From assembly GCF_026914185.1 (NCBI RefSeq), contig NC_070561.1, forward strand, positions 2,480,001 to 2,544,000: 64,000 nt of DNA, given 5' to 3'. The notes below the pieces were generated by a model. That model worked only from the letters and a program-made list of their open reading frames with translations. It was not told where the DNA came from and made no database searches. The DNA is from Puccinia triticina (Eukaryota > Basidiomycota > Pucciniomycetes > Pucciniales > Pucciniaceae). The translations under genes were made by a program, and so were the position numbers. This document shows, piece by piece, positions 10,509 through 22,690 of the stretch. Position 1 is the stretch's first letter. The number at the start of each line of letters is the position of its first letter.

Positions 10509-11721
10509 ATGAAAAACGAAGCGCTGGCGAACGAAGATTCAGACAACGCCGATCTGCCATTGCCAACTGATCTCTTTCAGGTGTGTTGTCTGGCAGTTTG
10601 GCTCAGGTGCATGGTGTGATTCCAGGCTGATGTTCAGGTCGTGGGGTTGCCAAGGAACCGAGCTCTTTCCGCCCACCGTCACCAGAGCCGAAAATAATCG
10701 AACATACCACCTCCGACGGAACCTCGTTAAAAATCAGACTCGTCGGTGCTCATCCGCTATGGGGTCAGTTTCATTCTATTCACCAAACCAAACTCCCCCC
10801 TCCTTCGAAAAAAAGAAAGAAGCGCGGACTATTTGCTAAGTGTGTTGGTTTCTTTTGCCAACAGGCCATGTGTTATATCCAGCTTCGATAATTTTATCAC
10901 GTTACATTCAAGAGCACTCCAAGCAATTATTTCCCGACCACGTGTCCACCAATGTTCTTGAGCTGGGTGCTGGAGGGGGATTACCCGGTCTAACATGTGT
11001 TTTAGCCGGCGCAAGTTTGGTCTGAGTATTTCCAATTGTTCTATATGTATATGTGCCTGTCGGTCGGTCACGTTCATTATTTTTCATTTTTCCATTTGCT
11101 TTACAGGTGGTTACTACCGACTTTCCTGACGCGGATTTGATCAAAAATTTGGAATGGAATGCTGATCAGAATTTACCAACATCGAAAAGACACAGGCTGA
11201 TTGTCAAGGTGAATTTTTATTTTTATTTTTTAAAACTATTCAGCCTTTCCTTTTTGCGAAACTTCACGCAATCAAATCTAGATAACTCAAATGTATTATT
11301 ATTAACCTGTTCACAGGGACTCAAATGGGGAGCGAAGCTTGAGGACAAGATCTTCGAGGACGCCACAACTCCAAGTGCTTCTGATACTCCATCCTCCCAA
11401 CACGGTTTCGATTTGATATTGCTCTCAGATTTAGTCTTCAACCACTCAGAACATCACGCTCTCCTGACCACGTGTGAGATCAGTCTAAACTCCACAGCCC
11501 CAACCAGCGATCGTCCGACACCCTCTCTCCTAGTGTTTTACTCTCATCATCGACCTTGGTGTGTTGCAGCCGACGAAGAATTCTTCGTCATCGCTCGTCA
11601 AAGGGGATGGAAGTGCACCCGAATCATCGAAGACAAGAATGCCGGTCTTGCATTTCCAGCAGATGCTGGTGATCCAAGTATTAGAGGGACAGTCCACGGC
11701 TGGGTACTGACTCGCCATTAG
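10509..11721 (+). CDS. EFM7: EFM7/Nnt1-type protein N-terminal methyltransferase
   Basis: SAM-dependent seven-beta-strand methyltransferase of the family of yeast Efm7 (Nnt1), which methylates the N-terminal region of translation elongation factor 1A in the cytosol. Exons 10509-10580, 10655-10763, 10865-11019, 11107-11208, 11317-11721; 280 aa against 261 in yeast. Seen: LFQEPSSFRPP and RLVGAHPLWG near the N-terminus, as in the family; SAM motif I LELGAGGGLPG at ~92-102; TTDFPDADLIKNL immediately after; a C-terminal RGTVHGWVLTRH. Every junction phase is consistent. Intron 4 (11209-11316) is 108 bp with no in-frame stop, so its retention would insert 36 residues. Start chosen as the ATG that places the acidic N-terminus in frame. 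Confidence 0.92.
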
Positions 11722-13653
11722 ATTCCAGTTCAGACCTCTCAAGGCAATCCTCTGTTAGTGGTTATTTATTGACAGAACTCCGATGGTAAAAAAAGGCTGT
11801 TCATTTTCTTGAAGCATATGGAATCGGCGGGAAGCATGCGAATGTTAGTAATCAAATTCAGTCCAAAGTGTGCATACGTATGTTTACAGTTAATTACATG
11901 GAATCAAATGGAATTAGGTCTATACTTGGCCACCACATTGTGTCGATTTGTTGATTGTCATGGAGCCTACTCCTCCCAAGATGAGATCTCAATCGGAAAA
12001 AAGCAGGAAAGCCAGGAACAAATGAATCAGATTGGATGAATCTGAAATGTTGAGTTCCTCAGTTCGGCTAGTTCTTCGTTGGACTACGATTTAATTTTCC
12101 TTTAATCGTTGCAAAGTCTGGCTGGCATGTTATATTCCTTAAACTTGGGATAGTGCAACCTCGTGTGTGATGTGTAACGACGCGTGGTTTAGCGGCACTC
12201 CATGGCATCATTGCTCACATCACAGAAGCGCGAAGCACATCCGGGATAGCGGGATAGCAACCGATGGAACCAGGCATTTCCGATGATCCTGAAGAAATCA
12301 TGCTTGTTTGTGTGTTTGTGTGGTCAAAGTTTGTGTCTCTCATTGAATCAGCAGACGGTAGTTTCACATATTGGCTATAATTCATCTTAGGATTCATTTG
12401 ATTTGATACACCTTCAAGTTTTTTTTGTTTCGGCTTTGGGATTCTGGGTTTCTTCCCTGCGATCAAATTGGATGGACGATAATGGCATACAAAGAAATAA
12501 CATTGATTAGATCAGGCAGAGGGCGTATGATTTTGGAGAGAAATCGGATGTCAAATTAATTACTGACATCTGGTGTTTGATAAATCTACCTCCCTGAACA
12601 GACTGCAAAGAAAAGTTCACAGCATGCTATGAAAGTAGGTGGCAGTTCAAAACACATAGCACATCAGACTCAAGCAATAAGTCTAGACAGATAAGATGAT
12701 AGAAACATACACAAGCAAATAACAAATAATTCCGAGGTTGAACTCTCCATGCAAAGCGCATGAAACAAATCGAGTATGCACCTAGAGCAGTAGTCCTGTT
12801 ATGGAGGCACGAAGAGGGAAGAAGTGTATCAGTTTGATCGGAGCCTTTGCAGTATCCGCTAGTCCGAAGAAGGGAGAAGGGCGACTGACATCGGTCCCGA
12901 AATCAGTTCAGCATCTTTGCTCAAATCAGTCAATGCTGCCAAAGGAAGACCCCAATTGGCAACTGGTCCCCAGCTGTTTCAGTCATCGATTCAATTGATT
13001 GATCAGGTCAGCAAATTGGAGCAAAAATTCGGATCACTTCTCTTCGGGACCACTAAAATCCTGGTCCGATTTGTTGTGAGACTTACAAATGTGTACCTAA
13101 AAAACGAAAACGATTATGATCAGTATCCTAACTAATCACGATTCCAAAAACTGAAAGAAGGGAATAAAATAAAGCAAAGCTGGTAAAATTGAAAACATTG
13201 ATCGAGAATAAGGGAATTGGAGAGGCGAGGTGTTCATATCATATCCTTCGCGATATTCAATTAGAATCCTGATTGTCAGCAGGGTTTTTTGTCGGTGCTG
13301 TTGTTTGGACTCAACTGAAGAAATATTGTCGCCCGGCTGGACTCTTCAACCAATTAACAAATGTGGCCATGCCGAAAAATAACGCTACGATGGCCGAGTG
13401 AGAATCCGGACGAGGACGGGTTTAGGTGACGGTATCGACTGGGTTTGTTTCCCAGCAGGTATTCTTGAGAATCGAGATGTTCTTCCCCAGGGGCCGAAGA
13501 TGTTTTGGGGAGGCGAAATGGATGGACAGTGGGGACGGAGCGGCGACGGACAGAGGTGTCAAACTCGGGTCGGAAACCATGAAACAAAAAGTTTAAAATC
13601 AAAAGGCAAAATACAACGCGCACGGATCAAGAGATGCGCTCATTAGATGACAA
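11722..13653. other. Intergenic, EFM7 3' side to copia element
   Basis: 1.9 kb without a supportable gene. A minus-strand frame at 13354-13623 starts with a signal-peptide-like hydrophobic run but has a GTG, not ATG, and an in-frame stop just upstream. A minus frame at 12215-12466 has no recognisable content. Confidence 0.5.
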
Positions 13654-13658
13654 CAAAG

Positions 13659-13793
13659 TGTTGTGACATAGATGTCACATGCATCTCCCGGACTCGCCGC
13701 AGCACGACCAGTACTCCTCATCCGGGGACAATCCCGGGTTGAGGAGATAAACTACGTGGAATATAGAGTCAACCAGCGAGCCATACCTGAATA
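13659..13793 (+). repeat. 5' LTR of the copia element
   Basis: 135 bp, identical to the 3' LTR except one transition. Contains the inverted motif TGACATAGATGTCA near its start and a CCGGGG..CCCGGG palindrome in the middle. Confidence 0.95.
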
Positions 13794-14270
13794 GGTTATG
13801 AGCCTTTAATCTCGACTACAAGGGACGCCGACCTCGACCACAAAACTGTGTCTACAACCTCACCTCATAGGCCGGCGATTCGATCCGACGGTTTCATCTT
13901 CTCGACCGGTAGTCCAGTCTAGGGCGTAATCGACCGTTACCGGGAAGATCTGCGTTACTTGCTGTAACGCTGTGGGGTGCTCAGGGATAAGTAGACCCGT
14001 TTTTCCCTTCTTTTCTCTGAACGGTGACAATAGGCCTACCTAATTAAGCTAAGCGGACTAGCCATCCTGCTTATTAAGGTGTGGTGGCCCCATTTACCTG
14101 TGCAGAAAAGGAAAGCTTGGAGTCACTGTTCTACTCCCTCTTTTCCTCCTTCCTCTCTTAGACTCTGAGCATTCCATAGTGTTGCGGTGAGTAATTCCTT
14201 TCTTCCTACCTCGACCTACGACCCAATTTCCTTTTTTTTTTTCAATCTCTATCCTTTTCGACCGGCAAAA

Positions 14271-17200
14271 ATGTCTCGACAAAACTCGCATTCCAACAAT
14301 GGACAGGACGATTTTGTGCCGGATGGTGTTCTCCGGATGGGTACTCTATTCGACTCGGTTGCGGGATCTGCGACAGGGAACAGGGGGGCGGACGACACTA
14401 TTCGGGCGTCGACATCTGGCCTCTGACCACCAATTGTGCCACCGGCGACTGGCCCAGCAATCAATCAAACGAGGAACGTGCCCCCTCACCTCAATCAAAC
14501 TGCGGCGGCTGGGACAAACAATCAGGGGATCGCTGGGGCAACAGGCGATCTGAATCGGACGCAGCAAGATTTCCTTGCAGCCAAACTTCAACTCGAGCAA
14601 GCCAAACTGGTCAGTCAAACGGCCAAGCTCATCAACGATCGCTGGACCGACAATAAACGTTTGGCGGCCAACGGCAACAATATGGCACAATGGCTTCATG
14701 AGTTGCAAGAAGTAGGGAACGGACACATGTCGAGCGGGGATTTCTTTTTCAAGCCAATCAACAACGTCATCTTCGAGAAAATTGCATGTATGGTCGTCCT
14801 CGAAGGGGTGCACCAATTGCTGGTGTCTGATTTGCAGCGGATGAAGACTGCAATTGAGATGCTCTCTTATCTCAAAAAGAAGTTTTCAGTTATCTCTCGG
14901 GCGGCTCAGTTCAACGTCTGGAACAAATTTCTCAACTTCTCGGTTGACGATTCGGACGGTGTCGGCATGTCTTCTTTGATGAGGAATCTCTACACGGAGT
15001 GGAACAACCTGAACGTTTGGATACACTCTGACGCTTTCTTTGGGTTCATTTTTCAACGAGCCGTCATGCGTTCATCTGTGCCGTTCAAGAAAGATTTCAA
15101 GCAGAGGATTGAGAATGCGATGCAAAACGATGAGTCGAAGAGTGTCCCAAAATTCGACACTCTTGTCAACACCTTCGATATCTGCAAGAAACAGCACGCA
15201 GATTCGACAACATCGGAAACCTCCCTCTCGACTGCAGCGGCACCCTTGGTCCTAATGGCAACAAGCGGGGAAGATGATTTTGATTTCGAAGCGTTCTTCG
15301 CCGATGTACCTGAAGAAAACTGGCCGGATGCTTTGGATTTCTACGCGGCGACGGCGCACCACTGCTGGCAATGTGGAGCCGCCAATCACTACCTTCGAGA
15401 CTGCCCTCAACGCTTGAAGCCGAACCAAATCAATAAGCGACTTCGTGGACCGGGTGTTTCACCGTTTCCTCTGCCAGCGAATCGCACTCAAGCCACTTTT
15501 GTGGGCTCCCTCTACACTCAGCCAGCTCAACAAACACCGAACGGTCCTGCTGTCTCCCAAGCTCTTCCCCCCATGTCCCAACATCAAGTCCAGGCTAAAC
15601 GGTTAGCCGATCTCTACCGCCCGAGGTATACCAGCTCCGGCAACCGGCAGCCAAACTCTTCGACCTCAATCAGCCATTCCGCCAGCTCAGCCGGGGGGGG
15701 AGGAGCATCGGCTCAACTCCTGGAAATCGGAGACGTCCCAGACGACCTGGACCAACTGGATTTCAAAAACATGGCCTTAGGAGAAGATGTGGTAAGTCTT
15801 CCAGCCATTTTTGATACCGGTGCATCCCATCACTTCACTGGGATGCGCCAACTGCTTCACAATTTCAAAGCATTGTCTAAGCCTATGCCGCTCTCGGTAG
15901 CTACCGCCGCCAACCGATCTTTCATCACGGGTGTGGGGGAACTCCACTTCCTAGAACCTAGCGGACGGCTTATTGTCCTTCGCGGAGTCCTTTATTGTAA
16001 GGATGCTTGGTCTACGCTCATATCCATGGCGGCTTTGCGTAAAGCTGACGCATTGGTGTTTTACGACAACAACAGAGACGTTTTTGATGTCTACTCCAAG
16101 GGCGGTGTATTTGCGTTTGCCTGTATTATGGAACATAAACGCAATCGCTGGTGTGTACCACATCCGATGGTACGAATTGATCACAATGGCGGCGGAGCAA
16201 AGGGCGACATATCTCTCTTTCATTCTTCTCTTTCTTCTTTTTCTTCTTATATGTCTTCCTCTGCTTCTTTGAACGCACCATTCCCGACAATTTCTTCGGT
16301 CCTGTCTTCATTCTCTCAGTCAGTTCCTTGTGACTCGTCTTTTCTGGTGCCCGTATGTCAAACAACAATAAAATTTTCTCTGCCTACGCCTTCAACTAAA
16401 AATGCATTTCATGATTCTCAACGTGTTGTGCCTGAGCCGGAGGACCTATCCTTCCAGGCAGCAAAAACGAAAGAGACGGCAACTGCTCTATTTAAAGAGC
16501 CAGTTCCGCAGTTTGCGACCCGGGAAACAGTTCCTCCTTCCTTGACAAACAACGAGAAACGCCTGTTGTTCTGGCACCGTGTTTTTGGACACACAAGTTT
16601 GCGCGTGATCAGACGGCTCATCAAAGAGAACATTGGTTTAGGACTGCCAAAAGAACTGCCACCGGGGTCTATTCACTGTGCTACTTGCATGATTAGCAAG
16701 TCTACTAAACTCAATCCACTCGGTTCCGGTGACCGCAAGGCCGGAAAAATGGAGGTGTGGGCAGCCGACCTTGTGGGCCCTTTTGAAGTTACCGCGATTG
16801 ATGGAGGGAACTACATCCTGACAATGCGTGACGTAGCCACTGGATACAATTTCGTAAAAATTCTAAAAGCAAAGTCAGATGCAAACTCGGCTATAATTGA
16901 CATTATCAATAGGCTGGAGAGGACGACCAATCTTAAAGTGAAGGTTTTGCGTAGTGATAATGGTGGCGAGTTTGCAAACAAGAAACTGGAAGAATTCCTT
17001 GTGTCCAAAGGCATTCATACAGAACGAGCTTTGCCATATCACCACTATCAAAATGGCATGATAGAAAGATTCAACAGGACTATTCAAGCCATGAGCAGAA
17101 CGGTCCTGGCGGATAGCAATTTACCTCGTAACTTCTGGAACTACGCATTCTTGTGGGCGGGCCATCTCCTGAATAGGATACCAAACAACGCTAGCGGAAA

Positions 17201-19139
17201 AATGTCACCGTATGAAGCGTTATTTGGGATTAAGCCACAGTTTGACTCTTTCCGAGCTTTTGGTAGCTATGGCTACATTCATGTGCCTCCGGAAAAACGC
17301 CTCAAGTTGGACACAAGAGCGCTCCGTGGACAGGTTATTGGTCACCTGGATACCAGTAAAGGTTGGCTATTCTGGCTGCCGGACGAGCAGAAATTCATGT
17401 CCTCTGCAATGGTTTGCTTTGTCGATGAAGACAAAACACACTTCATTGATGTGCCGACAACTGGAACGGCGACTTTGACAGAAGCACCAAAAAAGCTTTC
17501 CACTGATTTTGTCATGAATCTAATTGAGCTTGGCGATTTCTCACGGGAGTATGAATTTCACGATCAGGAGTTAATTGTAGACAAGATCATAGAACTGTGC
17601 CAGCTCTACTCTATCTCAGTACCGGCAACTTTCAAACAGGCGATGAAGTCACCGGAGAAAGACGCTTGGTCCAAAGCCATAGCTGTTGAACTCAGCAATC
17701 TTGAACAGATGAAAGTTTGGCTTGTGGGTCTCAAACCGCAAGACAAAAAGGTTCTGAATGGACGCTGGGTGTTTGCGGTGAAACCAGATGTGGACGGATC
17801 TGGTGTGCGCTTCAAGGCGCGTTTTGTCGCAAAAGGTTTCACACAGGTGGCCGGGACGGATTTTCTTGAAACTTTCGCACCCACTGCAACTTTTGTGGCA
17901 CTGCGTTTGTTGCTGACGGTGGCAGCTGCCAATAACTGGGCTGTTCACAGCTTTGATTTTGTTGCGGCGTATCTAAACTCCCCTATTGACAAAGAGGTTT
18001 GGATACAACCGCCGGAAGGGATGGTAGTGCCTCCGGGACATGCCTTGTTACTAAAGAAAGCTCTGTACGGGACGCGTCAGGCTGCGCGCTGCTGGTGGTT
18101 ACACCTAAAACAGGTGTTAGACGGTTTGGGTTATGTTCCCTCTCAGTATGACAACTCTTTATATATCCTACGACACCCAACCTTACATGGGGTTATTTGG
18201 CTGCATGTCGATGATGGCGTTGTCACCGCTTCGAGTGAAGATCTTTTGCGAAAGCTGGAATCTGACCTTAGCGACATCCTTAAGATCAAGTGGAGCGACA
18301 AATTGAATGCCATAGTGGGTTTGAATGTCAGCCGTAGTAAAAAAGGCTTCACTCTGTGCCAGAAGCACTTGATCAAAGGACTTCTAGATACAGAATGGGA
18401 CAAGACCACAGTTTCAAAGACGCCGTTACCGCCGGGGTATAATGGTGTTACTGACCCAGAAGGTGATCCTTCCCAGTCTGGCAAGTATTTATCTGTGATT
18501 GGGACTTTAAGTTATTTAGCGGTAGGTACAAGGCCGGACATCTGTTTCGCAGTCAACTATCTGGCGCGCTTTGCGGCAAAACCAGGTGTAACGCACTGGA
18601 AAGGTTTGAAGCACCTAATTGGGTATATTGCGGGGACAGCAGATATGACGCTCTGTATTTTCCCTTCCGCCAACAACAAACCTCTGAAGACTTACTGTGA
18701 CGCGTCTTGGGGTGGTGAATTTGGGAGATCTGCTTACGGAGTTTTCATCTCTTTCATGAACTGTCCAGTGCTCTGGATGGCTAGACGTCAACAGTCCGTG
18801 GCTTCCTCAACCTGCCATGCAGAGTACATGGCGCTAGGGGTTGCTACGCGCCAGACCTTATGGGTAAGGCAACTACTTCGTGACGTTTTGAAAGCTGATT
18901 TCATTGGGCATTTACACTGCGATAACCAATCGGCTATCAAAGTGTCTACTGATGATGCCTCTAACAAGCGGACCCGGCATTCAGATCGGGATTTCTACAT
19001 CACCAACGAAGCACTTTTTCAAAAGAAAACAGCTCTACACTGGGTAGGTACAAAAGAACAAATCGCTGACATCTTTACGAAAAGCCTAGGACCGGATATT
19101 TTCTCCCGACTCCGGTCGGCAGTGTTGGGGGAACAGTAA
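14271..19139 (+). CDS. Copia Gag-Pol polyprotein with one in-frame TGA
   Basis: The likely ATG at 14271 (MSRQNSHSNNG..) runs 51 codons to a TGA at 14424-14426. The same frame then continues without interruption to 19139 (about 1570 more residues). Numbering from the first codon listed after the stop (GTG at 14436), domains in order are: Gag; CCHC knuckle C-x2-C-x4-H-x4-C at ~310; aspartic protease DTGAS at ~460; GAG-pre-integrase His/Cys zinc region ending CATC (~730); integrase core with D, D and E (AADLVG, RSDNGGEF, GMIERF; ~775-880); RVT_2 reverse transcriptase (~1090-1330) with the LHVDD active site near 1256; RNase H (~1420-1560) with YCDASW. Apart from the TGA everything looks functional. 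Without readthrough, translation would need an internal start such as the Met near 14682. Confidence 0.93.
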
Positions 19140-19295
19140 TTTTTTTTCTTTCTTATTCTCCTCTTTTTTTTCTTTTCTTTCTCTTTTCCCACAGGCTCTT
19201 TTTTTCTTTTGATTCTTCTATCCTTAGTGTTTATTTTCTTTCTCTCATGTCTACTCTTGTTGTACGTACAGTGGCGTCTGCGGCGAGAGGGGGGG

Positions 19296-19430
19296 TGTTG
19301 TGACATAGATGTCACATGCATCTCCTGGACTCGCCGCAGCACGACCAGTACTCCTCATCCGGGGACAATCCCGGGTTGAGGAGATAAACTACGTGGAATA
19401 TAGAGTCAACCAGCGAGCCATACCTGAATA
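19296..19430 (+). repeat. 3' LTR of the copia element
   Basis: 135 bp, directly preceded by the polypurine tract and followed by the CAAAG target duplication. One base differs from the 5' LTR. Confidence 0.95.
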
Positions 19431-19435
19431 CAAAG

Positions 19436-19779
19436 GACCGATCATACGAGATAAATTCTACATTCCAATATGTTCTCTCAATTTCTAAAAATGTTATTTC
19501 CTATATATATTCAAAGAGTCGTTGTAAAATTCCTTTTTCTTCAAGAGATTTATTTTGTTATTTACCTTACCATTCCAAAAATCTTTATTACAAATACAAA
19601 TAAAAAACTTATTTTACACGTCAAAAGATTGTACCCAAGATAAAAGTCCGCAAACGTAAAAAGTTAGATTTTGAAAGTGAAAGGGGCCGTGTTCTTTACA
19701 AGAGGGCATGGTCCGCTCCGCGCCTTGAGCTACCGACTATACCGAGGGTCGGAGTCGAACTCGGTCGCTCCAGTAGCAC
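19436..19779. other. Upstream flank of U6
   Basis: AT-rich in its left part. Around 19750-19762 it holds GGAGTCGAACTCG, which on the minus strand matches a Pol III B box (GTTCGACTCC). No tRNA cloverleaf can be built around it. Otherwise nothing seen. Confidence 0.45.
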
Positions 19780-19785
19780 TATATG
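19780..19785 (+). promoter_or_regulatory. TATA box of U6
   Basis: TATATG about 28 bp upstream of the inferred U6 5' end, the spacing typical of Pol III U6 promoters. Confidence 0.6.
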
Positions 19786-19807
19786 TATTGCACTTTCGAC
19801 TCCACTA

Positions 19808-19832
19808 TCGCCCACTTCGGTGGTGCATACGT

Positions 19833-19864
<32 letters not shown>

Positions 19865-19926
19865 GGCCCCTGCACAAGGATGACACATGTAGTCAGAATG
19901 GATTCACCGTTTCGGTGAAGATTTTT
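19808..19926 (+). ncRNA. U6 spliceosomal snRNA
   Basis: Catalytic snRNA of the spliceosome. Seen: a 5' stem-loop with TTCG tetraloop (19811-19826), the near-invariant block AAAATTGGAACGATACAGAG, the ACAGAGA box at 19848-19854, the AGC triad at 19860-19862, the internal stem-loop region CATGGCCCCTGCACAAGGATGA, a 3' hairpin (19903-19919, TTCACCG / CGGTGAA) and a T9 Pol III terminator at 19922-19930. The 5' end is set by the hairpin and the TATA spacing and may be off by a few bases. The methylation nonamer TACAGAGAA recognised by METTL16 is intact, and a METTL16 homologue lies downstream at 26239. Confidence 0.95.
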
Positions 19927-19977
19927 TTTTCCATTGGTTCTCTCAACCTTCACCCACTTTGGTACTCACACGAGCCA

Positions 19978-21908
19978 GGGCCCAATTATAAACCAGTTTT
20001 GGGATAATATTGGGATTGTTTTCAAATAAGTTTGAAATCAGAAAAAGTTATCTTAATGGTGCAGACACAGGGGCCAAAACTGTTTCCAACCTGTTTCAAA
20101 CCAAGTGTAAATTATAAACCCACCACCATGCTGGATGAGTTTCTGGAATTCAGAGGTTATGATCAAGCTTTGTTTATAAGGTTTTTATATTTATGCTTTC
20201 TTAGAAAGAGTTTACTTGGATGAATGATTGATAAATAAGCTTAATACTATGGTGACAAATAATATCGCAATGAGAAAGAGAAGGAAAAGAGAGGAAACAA
20301 GTCCTGAAGGAAAGAGGTAGATACAAGGCTGGAAAACTTCGATGACGTCACGCAACAGGAAATATGTCATCTACATTATGATTGAGAAAATGATCATTAA
20401 AGAGAACAGGAAATCCCGATCTCCGATTGTCCTGCCGCAAAGTTATACCAGATCATCAACCTATTTCACAATGAAACCCAGCTGAGTTGTTACAGTAAGC
20501 CTAATACCAAAGGTTGCTCCGTTGGACAGTCTTCCGTCTTGCATGCGCCAAGGCAATGGCAGCAAAGGCAGAAGCCTTCCCAAGAATTTGGGGGGACAAC
20601 CTGGATCAGGACAACTGGCCACCAATGTCTGCCGACTCTCCCTAGTCAATAGATACCTGTGAATCAGCCTTGAAGGCTGATTCTTGCGCACAACATACTG
20701 GTTCAACTGCAAGAGCCTGTAGCTTGCTCATTCTGCGAGCTACATATGAGGTCCCGGGCATCAATAGATGCACTTGCATCCTGGCTATCCATCCATGGTG
20801 TCCGTTTTGCAATTACTCACAAATCAGCCTTGATGGCTGTATCTTGCGCAAGTACATATGTTGTGGCCTTTGGCGGGGGAGAAGTACTGGTCAGTAAAAG
20901 TTTTCAAGCAACTGAAAATTTTATTTCTTTTTTTTTAATATCTTGTATTTACAACTTTAGAATTAAAATAAAGAAGAGCTTGGGCTGTGGGTTTACCTGA
21001 AAGCAGCACGAGATTGTGCAGGGCTTGGGGTTCTTCTGGTTAAGTTGCTGAGCTATGGAGCTATGAGTCTTGCAATGTGCAACAAGGTTTGGTTGAGTTT
21101 GATAGTGATGATTTAAATTAAACCATTACACTATTAGCTCTTCCGCCCGTGCATAGTGTTGGTTCTGATTGCTTCTGTGCTTACTGATGCAGGGACTGGT
21201 TATCTGAATAACCTGGTCTTATCCTGTCTATGTATACAGGTGGGCTGGTTCTGGAGGATCTGCTTGTCAAATGTTATTTGCTCGAGTCAGCTCTATCTTT
21301 GTTTCTCTCTCTTGAATCTCAAGGGAGAGAACTGCTCACCTTGTTTTTTGGTGCTGCCCGTAATCCTGTTGAGGTGGGTGTTTCTGGTCTGTTCTGCAAT
21401 ACAATCAGCAAGGCTTCTGTTGAGATAAAGTAGGTTAGCTTTTGCTTCAACTTTAATCTCTTCTTTCTTCCTGCTGACTTACCCGGAGGCGTATTTTGGC
21501 TGTCGTCTTTCTGTTGCGCTGACCGTTAAGGTTCTGGCGTCTGCTAGCGTCAGAGTCAGGCTTGTCAGCGGCTATCTGGGTTAGGGTTTTGGGGTCTGGA
21601 CTGCGAGAGGGCTTACCTCTCATTGCAGCTGGGCTTTGGCTTGGGTCTGGCCGCGCTAGCTTCCGCGGGGGTTGCTGCGTGTGGTCTAGGTCTGTATTCC
21701 TACAGTCAGGTGTATGGCGGGCATCTGCATGCTGAGCTGTAATCACATTCAAAACAGTATTGGTAATCCAGTTTTCCCCAAACCACCTCCCCGAGGTGGT
21801 TTGGGTTGTTTTGAGATTTTCAATTCCAAAAAAGTTAGCAAAAAGATCTTTCAAACTTATTTGAAAATAATCCCAATATTATCCCAAAACTTGTTTATAA
21901 TTGGGCCC
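19978..21908. mobile_element. TIR DNA element B (1931 bp, 3-bp TSD)
   Basis: Inverted ends of about 55 bp (GGGCCCAATTATAAAC, then a CAGTTTTGGGATAATATTGGGATT-type block) with direct CCA at 19975-19977 and 21909-21911. It shares the terminal 16 bp, bar one base, with elements A and C, but its subterminal arms differ. The interior has a palindrome at about 20653-20672 partly repeated at 20822-20840, and no clear transposase. It lies only ~50 bp downstream of the U6 terminator. Confidence 0.82.
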
Positions 21909-21911
21909 CCA

Positions 21912-22690
21912 GTGATCTTGTCCAGCTGGAGATATTATTTTGGCTTTGAAATTGGGGAAATTAAAACATGTGAGAATGGAGGACTTCCCACCAGTTCTGC
22001 AAACCTCAGCGAAATCAACTAGAAGTCTTCCAATTCTGGGTTGAATTTAGGCCAGCACAGATGCACCTGTCTAACCAAGTATGGTATTCAAAATTGCATA
22101 TGTCACTATTTACATAAAATCATAAAACTAATTTTGGCTGGGAGATGTCAGCGTGCATAAAACTTTAAGTGACATCTCCCAGCCAAAATTGCAGTTTATG
22201 ATTTTATGTAAAAAAATCTTATGCAATTTTGAATATCATAAAGGCTCTGTGCACACAAATATTCTTTTTTTCATAGTGTGTTTTTTGCCTTGACCATGTT
22301 TTCTACCAACAAGTTGTGAATTTGGGATAATGGAGGACCCCAGTTGGCTAATGGTGAAAATCAATGGAGATCAAGTTTTAACCAGCAAACAAGGTTTAGT
22401 GCCTCCCTCTTAGTCAAGCCATTTAGGCACTCCTCCCATTTTGAATACTTACTTTTCAGGGGGCTAAATAGGGCTTAATCAAGTTTGATTTGAAGCTTGC
22501 TGTGGATGAAATTAAAATCGACTCTTGACATCCGTCGTCAAGCTGTCACAAGCTATGTCAAGCCTGTGAAAGCCGAAAGTTGCCTGTTTTGTCACTGCAG
22601 TGATGATTTCCGCTACTCAGGTCGAAGTTATCGAGCATTCCAAATCCGAACCACTTACATACTCAGGTCAACTGTCCGAGTCTCAGCTCG
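21912..22690. other. Intergenic, with hairpin MITE, upstream of DnaJ gene
   Basis: 779 bp. Apart from the inverted repeat at 22082-22238 there is no recognised element. The right end is the promoter and 5' UTR of the chaperone gene. Confidence 0.5.
22082..22238. repeat. Hairpin MITE-like inverted repeat
   Basis: Arms of about 70 bp separated by a ~19-bp loop. They share TATTCAAAATTGCATA, TTTACATAAAATCATAAA and TTTTGGCTGGGAGATGTCA in inverted order. No convincing target duplication. Confidence 0.75.

Larger units (their letters stand above)
13659..19430 (+). mobile_element. Ty1/copia LTR retrotransposon, nearly intact
   Basis: 5772 bp. Two 135-bp LTRs (13659-13793, 19296-19430) differ at a single base (C versus T about 31 bp in). 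They are flanked by a 5-bp target duplication CAAAG at 13654-13658 and 19431-19435. The LTRs start TGTTG and end GAATA rather than the usual CA. A primer-binding-site candidate follows the left LTR (GGTTATGAGC). A polypurine tract (GCGGCGAGAGGGGGGG) abuts the right LTR. The internal region encodes gag, protease, integrase, reverse transcriptase and RNase H in one frame in copia order. Near-identical LTRs imply recent insertion. Confidence 0.97.

Noticed and set aside
12215..12466. Minus-strand ORF of 83 aa
   Set aside because: Polar, low-complexity, no domain, no splice partner; could be chance.
13354..13623. Minus-strand frame beginning with a signal-peptide-like hydrophobic run
   Set aside because: Starts with GTG, has an in-frame TGA just upstream and no acceptor that would supply a start; lies next to the copia insertion. 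Not enough support for a gene.
19700..19775. Possible tRNA gene upstream of U6
   Set aside because: Only a reversed B-box-like sequence is present; D and anticodon arms cannot be placed in tRNA order on either strand.
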